Source of the DNA: Trichomonas vaginalis G3
Taxonomy: Eukaryota > Parabasalia > Trichomonadida > Trichomonadidae
Reading direction: 5' to 3'
NCBI RefSeq assembly: GCF_026262505.1
Contig: NC_067204.1
Coordinates: forward strand, 15,084,522-15,148,521
Length of the DNA stretch: 64,000 bases
The notes below the pieces were generated by a model. The model made no database searches. It had not been told where the DNA came from and saw only the letters and a program-made list of their open reading frames with translations. Every line of letters begins with the position of its first letter. Position 1 is the stretch's first letter. Both the position numbers and the translations under genes were made by a program. Positions 59,800-64,000 of the stretch are shown here, piece by piece.

Positions 59800-60461
59800 T
59801 TACTCACAATATTTTTGTACAAAACAACCCCAAGCTTTTAACCTCTCTTCTGCAGCTTCTAATGCTATCTTAGCGAGTTCATATTCTCTAAATTCTCTCT
59901 TTAAATCTTCTTGTTCCCATTGGTCTAGTTCGTATGGCGAGTCTCTATAACCAGAACATATCTCACGTTCATGTTCTATTTGTTTTCATGCATTTTTCTA
60001 ACTTCTTCTTCGAACAAAGGTTTTGCATTCTCTACTGTATCTTCAAGTTCTTCTTCATCTAATTTCTCATGAACTTTCTTGTCTATGGAGTCCATAATTT
60101 TTCCAACTGCTATGCAATATTTTGGAGAAGCCCACATTGCTATATAGTTTACAAGTCTTGGGTCTACATACATTCCTCTAACCTGTTTGATTTCATCAGG
60201 AATTCCTGCATGAATTTTGTATAAAAAGCAACCCGCTGTTTTCCGCGGGTTGGTATATTCTTCACAAAATGCCTCAAAATACTCTTCCCAGGACTTATTT
60301 TCCAACAACCTTCTAAAGTCCTTCCTAAACTGCTGACACATATTTGTTGCATTTATATAACCATCCTTGTCTCTACGTAAGACTTCAATACCGTTGTAAG
60401 TGCCTTTTGTGAATGTTTCGCCATTAGATTTGTTCGTGAACGTTTTTGCTTCGACTGACAT
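59800..60461 (-). pseudogene. KilA-N-domain gene with palindromic coding insert (broken)
   Basis: The N-terminal 160 residues are a classical KilA-N domain (DGYINATNMC, then MYVDPRLVNYIAMWASPKYC). A hairpin-forming insert encoding NPRKTAGCFLYK lies in the loop before the last conserved helix, the same loop that carries inserts in the gene at 57464. A charged helical tail follows. The gene looks broken, about one break. Its leader TTGTAAGAACAGAAATG is of the KilA-N type. Confidence 0.68.
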
Positions 60462-60494
60462 TTCTGTTCTTACAATAAAAATAAAAAATATTTT

Positions 60495-60555
60495 TTGGTG
60501 GGACGTCGGACATTCGTTTGTGGCTTAACCGTCGGACCACAACGATAAAAATCTC
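60495..60555 (-). repeat. 61-bp inverted repeat, right copy
   Basis: Inverted copy of 58109-58170; the two bracket the 304-aa and KilA-N genes. Confidence 0.85.
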
Positions 60556-60687
60556 GACAAAACATAAACGAAGAAGTTTCGACAAAACATAAACGAAGAA
60601 GTCTTGACAAAACATTTACGATGAAATCTATTTCCTGTGTTGTTGTCAAAATGTCATGTTGTCACACTTTTTCAAAAAGATGTTAGT

Positions 60688-60724
60688 TGACCGAGTGACC
60701 GAGTGACCGAGTGACCTGGTCGCC
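60688..60724 (-). repeat. Five-pentamer block of a third type (GGTCA)
   Basis: Four TGACC and one TCGCC pentamer in direct order with four 3-bp spacers, 37 bp in all. The flank CTAAAATATATTTTT matches that of the GGTGA blocks. Confidence 0.7.
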
Positions 60725-61000
60725 TAAAATATATTTTTTTCTATCTTAAGGAAATTCATGAAAATTCACCTGTTGAATTTTGTATAAAAAGCAACCCGCT
60801 GTTTTCCGCGGGTTGGTATATTCTTCACAAAATGCTTGTTTTGAGGTCGAGCCACTTTTGGCTCCACCTCTTTTTTCAACCAAAAACTCATTTTTGTCGA
60901 ATTCAGCACAAAATTCATGAAAATTCAACGGGTGAGAAAACAGGTGAAAAAACAGGTGAGAAAACAGGTGACATCTCACCTCTTCACCTAAAAGTATTTT

Positions 61001-61861
61001 TCAATACTTTTTCAGCACTTTTCCGTAGTTATATATGAAAGACAATTCGAGATAAAAGTCATAGTACAATGGAATAATATGTTGCACACCATTTGTTGTG
61101 AACCAAACTTGAAAGTCAGAGAAACTGTTACTAGGTGGTTCGTAGAATTTAGAAGCAAAGTCATAAAAGTCCTTACCAATACAAAGAAAACTGTTGTTGC
61201 TTGAACTGAAACTTGCATGACACATGACATTTTGAGGGTCGAACACGTTTCTATAAACTGTCAAATCTGTTGGTGGGCGTATAAATTTAAACGGACCGTC
61301 AGGTGGTAATGGTTCGTTCTGGTTTAGTAACCGAAGAAATTGTGCCCAAGAACGTTTGTCTACTCCCCAATATAAAAACTGTGTATCTCTTGGAGGGTTA
61401 ATTTCAATCCTTTGAAATGAAACGGTGGAGTTCATCTTATCATATTCTAGTTTCAGATAGTATGTTCCATTTAGTAAAGAGTCGTATTTTTCTTGAAATT
61501 CCCAATAGTATTTGTTCATTTGAGTTTGAAAGTCATTTAGAGTTTTCTCAAGACTTTCGTCTGAACGAACTGTAAATATTCTCATTTCGTCAAATTTGTC
61601 TATTAGACCATCAGAACCTTTATATTGCCCATGAAAATATACTGCGAACATAAATGCGTTAGTTCTTTTTGAAAACAAAACTCTTCTAAATCCTATTGCC
61701 TTTGCATCTGAAGGACTTTGAAGCCAACGAATTGGAAAGTCAAACCTGTAAGCTCCGGATGAAATTTCTTCATCTGATATATTCCTACCAGCGTTTGTAA
61801 AGATATAGTCTAACGGTTTTGTATCTACTCCTTTTGTTCTTTGTTTTTCAACCTGAAGCAT
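61001..61861 (-). CDS. Unknown Maverick protein family U1 (intact copy)
   Basis: 286 residues, the best representative of the family. Conserved features are TKPLDYIFTNAG near the start, YRFDFPIRWLQSPSDAKAIGFRR, and a beta-rich C-terminus with SDFQVWFTTNG and ELSFIYNY. The C-terminal pattern (hydrophobic strand, turn, then LELSFI) recalls jelly-roll virion proteins, so a minor structural protein is possible. Leader ATTTTTACATATATTAAATG. Confidence 0.68.
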   Translation of the reverse strand: MLQVEKQRTKGVDTKPLDYIFTNAGRNISDEEISSGAYRFDFPIRWLQSPSDAKAIGFRRVLFSKRTNAFMFAVYFHGQYKGSDGLIDKFDEMRIFTVRSDESLEKTLNDFQTQMNKYYWEFQEKYDSLLNGTYYLKLEYDKMNSTVSFQRIEINPPRDTQFLYWGVDKRSWAQFLRLLNQNEPLPPDGPFKFIRPPTDLTVYRNVFDPQNVMCHASFSSSNNSFLCIGKDFYDFASKFYEPPSNSFSDFQVWFTTNGVQHIIPLYYDFYLELSFIYNYGKVLKKY

Positions 61862-61898
61862 TTAATATATGTAAAAATATACTGTTTTAAAAAATGTT

Positions 61899-62483
61899 TT
61901 AAAATGGTATGCCATATAGCTTCTTGAATTTGTTAAGAAGTATTTTAACGTATTTTCCATCTGTATCTCTAGCGTTTACATAAGCATAGCCTTCCTTAGT
62001 AAAATATACTTGTAATTTCCTATAGTTTACGCCGGTATAAAAGTAGAAAGAGTCTTGTTCTTCGCTATAGTAGTAAAACTCAAACGTATGCTTACCATAG
62101 TCTCTAATTTCAATTGTTTCATCTTCTAGTTCGTCGACAAATTCGAATACAATATCTCGAAATTTGCCTATGTTCTTATTGTTTTCAGAACAAGTGACCC
62201 AGCGTAAGTTTTCAAGTCTATTGTCGTTTCTTATACGGTTTATGTGGTCTACAAGAGGTAAATTGTTAGGGTTCGGTATAAAATGAGTTGCAATGACAAT
62301 ATGTTTAAAATATTTTTTTCCACTCATACTCATCATAGCATATCCGTTATTTCGCTCACATTCGCTTAAAACTCTTTTTGTCTTTTTGTTTCTGACTTCA
62401 AATGACTCACAACAGTGAATTTCATATTTCTCATCTAACAAACAAGTTTCCCAACGGTCTGTTCCAACAAACTCAGCGTACAT
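61899..62483 (-). CDS. HNH homing-type endonuclease (copy 3)
   Basis: 194 residues, the counterpart of the copy at 9622, with the HNH core DHINRIRNDNRLENLRW. Here it directly follows U1, whereas element A has an extra gene between. The start MYAEFVGTDR aligns with the other copies. Confidence 0.85.
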   Translation of the reverse strand: MYAEFVGTDRWETCLLDEKYEIHCCESFEVRNKKTKRVLSECERNNGYAMMSMSGKKYFKHIVIATHFIPNPNNLPLVDHINRIRNDNRLENLRWVTCSENNKNIGKFRDIVFEFVDELEDETIEIRDYGKHTFEFYYYSEEQDSFYFYTGVNYRKLQVYFTKEGYAYVNARDTDGKYVKILLNKFKKLYGIPF

Positions 62484-62526
62484 TTCAAATAAAATAAAAA
62501 AATATTTTTTTTAAAATATGTTGTTT

Positions 62527-62612
62527 TAAATGGTATGCCATTTCATATTTCATCGTCTAACAAACAAGTTTCCCAACGGTCTTTTCCAACAAACTCAGCG
62601 TACAGTTCAAAT
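62527..62612 (-). repeat. HNH mini-cassette (both ends, no core)
   Basis: Joins the last bases of the HNH gene (GGTATGCCAT) to its start region (TTCATATTTC to the GTAC near the original ATG). The internal joint is the same as in the shorter remnant at 8846 of element A. Confidence 0.75.
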
Positions 62613-62636
62613 AAAAATAAAAAAATGTTTTTCTCT

Positions 62637-63218
62637 TTACTTTACGTAACCACCAGCTACCATAAGCCTTTGACGCCAACCCATACCAGCTAATGAAGGT
62701 TGACTTTTAGTATTGAAACTAACCTTTGGTTTTGGTTTATCTTCAGTTTTTTGTTTTTCTTCTTCTATCGGTTTTTCGTCACTTTTCGGTTCCTCTGACT
62801 TTACTTCACCTGCAGGAACAGTTGTGTCGTCAACATCTTCATAAATATCATATGCCATTTGTTTTTGTTTTCCTTTCAACTTTTTGTGTTTGTTGTAAAG
62901 TTTAGAATATTTCGACTCTAAGTCAATGAGATGTTCTATAATGAACTGTTGGTCAGTGAAGTAAACTTTTCCATCTGTTGTCTCGAAAGCTCCTTCAGAC
63001 TTCAATATTTTATTTGTGAGAGTCTGTTTCTTTTTTGAGATACTAGCCGTTCCATTTCTATGAAAAGTGACTTTATAGTTAGGGTTTGTATTTCCAGACC
63101 TGGCACTTTCTATTATTGAATTTTTCTCTTCATCTGTAAGTTCTTTGACAGGTTTTGACAATGGTTCTGAACTTTTTGTTTGTGGTGTCAAATCTACCGT
63201 TTCAACTTCTTCGGTCAT
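62637..63218 (-). CDS. Unknown Pro/Lys-rich Maverick protein, element B
   Basis: 193 residues, the intact counterpart of 10253-10833. Begins MTEEVETVDLTPQ; centre FHRNGTASISKKK; a coiled coil (ESKYSKLYNKHKKLKGK); a linker rich in E, K and P; C-terminus GWRQRLMVAGGYVK. The charge pattern suggests a DNA- or scaffold-associated virion protein. No family recognised. Confidence 0.68.
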   Translation of the reverse strand: MTEEVETVDLTPQTKSSEPLSKPVKELTDEEKNSIIESARSGNTNPNYKVTFHRNGTASISKKKQTLTNKILKSEGAFETTDGKVYFTDQQFIIEHLIDLESKYSKLYNKHKKLKGKQKQMAYDIYEDVDDTTVPAGEVKSEEPKSDEKPIEEEKQKTEDKPKPKVSFNTKSQPSLAGMGWRQRLMVAGGYVK

Positions 63219-63237
63219 TTCATCTCAGTAAAAAATT

Positions 63238-63390
63238 TTAGTTTGGTTTGTTTTCAACTGGTTGTTGTTGTTTTTTAAGTCGGTCTAAAACTTCCTGAGG
63301 TATAGGGAGGACTTGACAAACACGTTGTGTAACTGCTGGAAGTCGACAAATCCATCTTGAACCCATTTGTCTCAATGCTGTATTGTTCAT
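63238..63390 (-). CDS. Small Maverick protein, 50 aa, element B
   Basis: Read by hand: starts MNNTALRQMGSRW and ends PVENKPN. It differs from the 51-residue copy at 10852 by one missing codon and a few changes, all in frame, which supports it as a real gene. Confidence 0.6.
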   Translation of the reverse strand: MNNTALRQMGSRWICRLPAVTQRVCQVLPIPQEVLDRLKKQQQPVENKPN

Positions 63391-63409
63391 TTCATCTCAG
63401 TAAAAAATT

Positions 63410-63811
63410 TTACATTCCCCACGTTTGAGGCGGTTGAGGTTGGTTATTGTTTACCCATTGTTGTGCATGGTTATATCCTCTGTTAAAGAATCTTTCACCT
63501 TGGTCCATATAGTGCCCTGCTTGGTTATAGTAGTCATTTGCTTTGTTATAGTAGTTTCCTGCTTGTCTTCCTACATTGTCCATCCATCCTTGAACTTTTC
63601 CTCTTGTTTCAGGATTTGGAATAAGATTTGCTGCATCTCGTGCTACCTCCCAACCTTTCTGTACAGTTTGTATAATAGGTTGTGCTTTCTCTTTCAGTAT
63701 ACCTAATGTACTCAAAATCTTCCTTCCAATTCCAAATGCACCTCTGGCTAGTGTTCCCACTGCGGGCAAAAATCTAGATGCGACTCCTGCTATTGCGCCA
63801 AATAAACCCAT
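63410..63811 (-). CDS. Small amphipathic Maverick protein, element B
   Basis: 133 residues, nearly identical to 11027-11428 (for example AQPIIQ for ATPIIQ). Gly/Ala-rich hydrophobic start MGLFGAIAGVASRFLP. Divergent from the integrase with 16 bp between start codons. Confidence 0.68.
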   Translation of the reverse strand: MGLFGAIAGVASRFLPAVGTLARGAFGIGRKILSTLGILKEKAQPIIQTVQKGWEVARDAANLIPNPETRGKVQGWMDNVGRQAGNYYNKANDYYNQAGHYMDQGERFFNRGYNHAQQWVNNNQPQPPQTWGM

Positions 63812-63827
63812 TTCTTATGGGTTAAAA

Positions 63828-64000
63828 ATGACGAATCCAAACAAGGACCCCTATGTTTCTAAAGCGACAAAGAAAGCACTCATGATAAAAATCTTTAGTT
63901 CAACACCAAATGCTTGGTTTATGGATATCTTGGAAAACATTCCGAGGTATAGAGAAGATGGACCTCCATACTGGCTAATATTTGTCGGTCAAAACACAAG
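63828..64000 (+). CDS. Maverick integrase (retroviral-type), partial at window edge
   Basis: Starts MTNPNKDPYVSKATKK as in element A and is open to the window end, including the first catalytic region FMDILE. Whether it is whole cannot be judged here. Confidence 0.8.
   Translation, partial: MTNPNKDPYVSKATKKALMIKIFSSTPNAWFMDILENIPRYREDGPPYWLIFVGQNT

Larger units (their letters stand above)
60462..61000. other. Intergenic mosaic of repeats
   Basis: Contains the inverted repeat at 60495, some 25-bp units, a GGTCA pentamer block (60688-60724), a copy of the KilA-N hairpin segment (60776-60840), the hairpin GAGCCACTTTTGGCTC and a GGTGA block (about 60930-60985). No gene supported. Confidence 0.7.
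45204..64000 (+). mobile_element. Maverick/Polinton element B (left part, cut by window edge)
   Basis: Begins with the terminal inverted repeat at 45204 and runs past the window in the integrase. Gene order matches element A wherever both are seen. It has an extra accessory zone at 56.2-61.0 kb and lacks the HNH copy after the helicase and the gene at 8876. Helicase, ATPase, U1, HNH and the small genes near the integrase are open. The capsid-side genes and several others are broken, a dozen or more breaks in all. Close similarity to element A indicates a young age. Confidence 0.93.

Overview
The window looks like nuclear DNA of Trichomonas vaginalis or a very close parabasalid. The evidence is AT-rich, intron-poor DNA with short intergenic spacers; host genes whose ATG lies 9-25 nt after an initiator of the form TCA(C/T)(T/A); ankyrin proteins with the N-terminal module common in this species; and large Maverick (Polinton) elements, which are abundant in that genome. 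The species is inferred, since no marker gene is present.

Layout. Positions 1-16940 are the right-hand part of one Maverick, cut by the window edge. Positions 16974-45172 are a 28-kb island of host DNA. Positions 45204-64000 are the left-hand part of a second Maverick in the same orientation, also cut by the window edge. The two are recent relatives: I count about 8 amino-acid differences over the 411-residue helicase. Together they cover a composite element of about 24 kb. It has terminal inverted repeats with a hairpin at the tip, subterminal 25-bp tandem arrays, a large coiled-coil gene, a capsid-like gene, a second capsid-like gene, an SF3 helicase, a packaging ATPase, an accessory zone rich in KilA-N genes and repeats, HNH endonuclease cassettes, several small amphipathic or membrane proteins, a retroviral-type integrase and a phage-like fibre. 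No recognisable protein-primed DNA polymerase or adenovirus-type protease is visible. The left copy has about five broken genes. The right copy is much more decayed (a dozen or more breaks), unevenly distributed.

The host island carries a ubiquitin-like protein, a secreted double cystatin, two long ankyrin-repeat proteins plus a short one and an ankyrin pseudogene, a coiled-coil protein, three ARM/HEAT-type paralogues, a LisH protein, thiamine pyrophosphokinase, a CK2-alpha-type kinase, a divergent CLK/DYRK-type kinase and a SCAMP. It also holds non-coding DNA elements: a 0.9-kb near-perfect palindrome, a 3-kb element with terminal inverted repeats and a nested palindrome, and two 128-bp TTAA-bounded MITEs.

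The most unusual signal is a 46-bp block repeated in both Mavericks. It is built from five copies of a pentamer, two direct and three inverted, at fixed spacing. The pentamer is TGTTA in the left element and GGTGA in the right one, changed at all five sites together while the spacers stay nearly the same. One left block is an intermediate, and a differently arranged block in the right element uses GGTCA. This looks like a switchable recognition system. Other candidates are in-frame palindromic inserts in KilA-N genes, an HNH cassette seen with both occupied and empty sites, and a bacteriophage-type fibre in a eukaryotic element.
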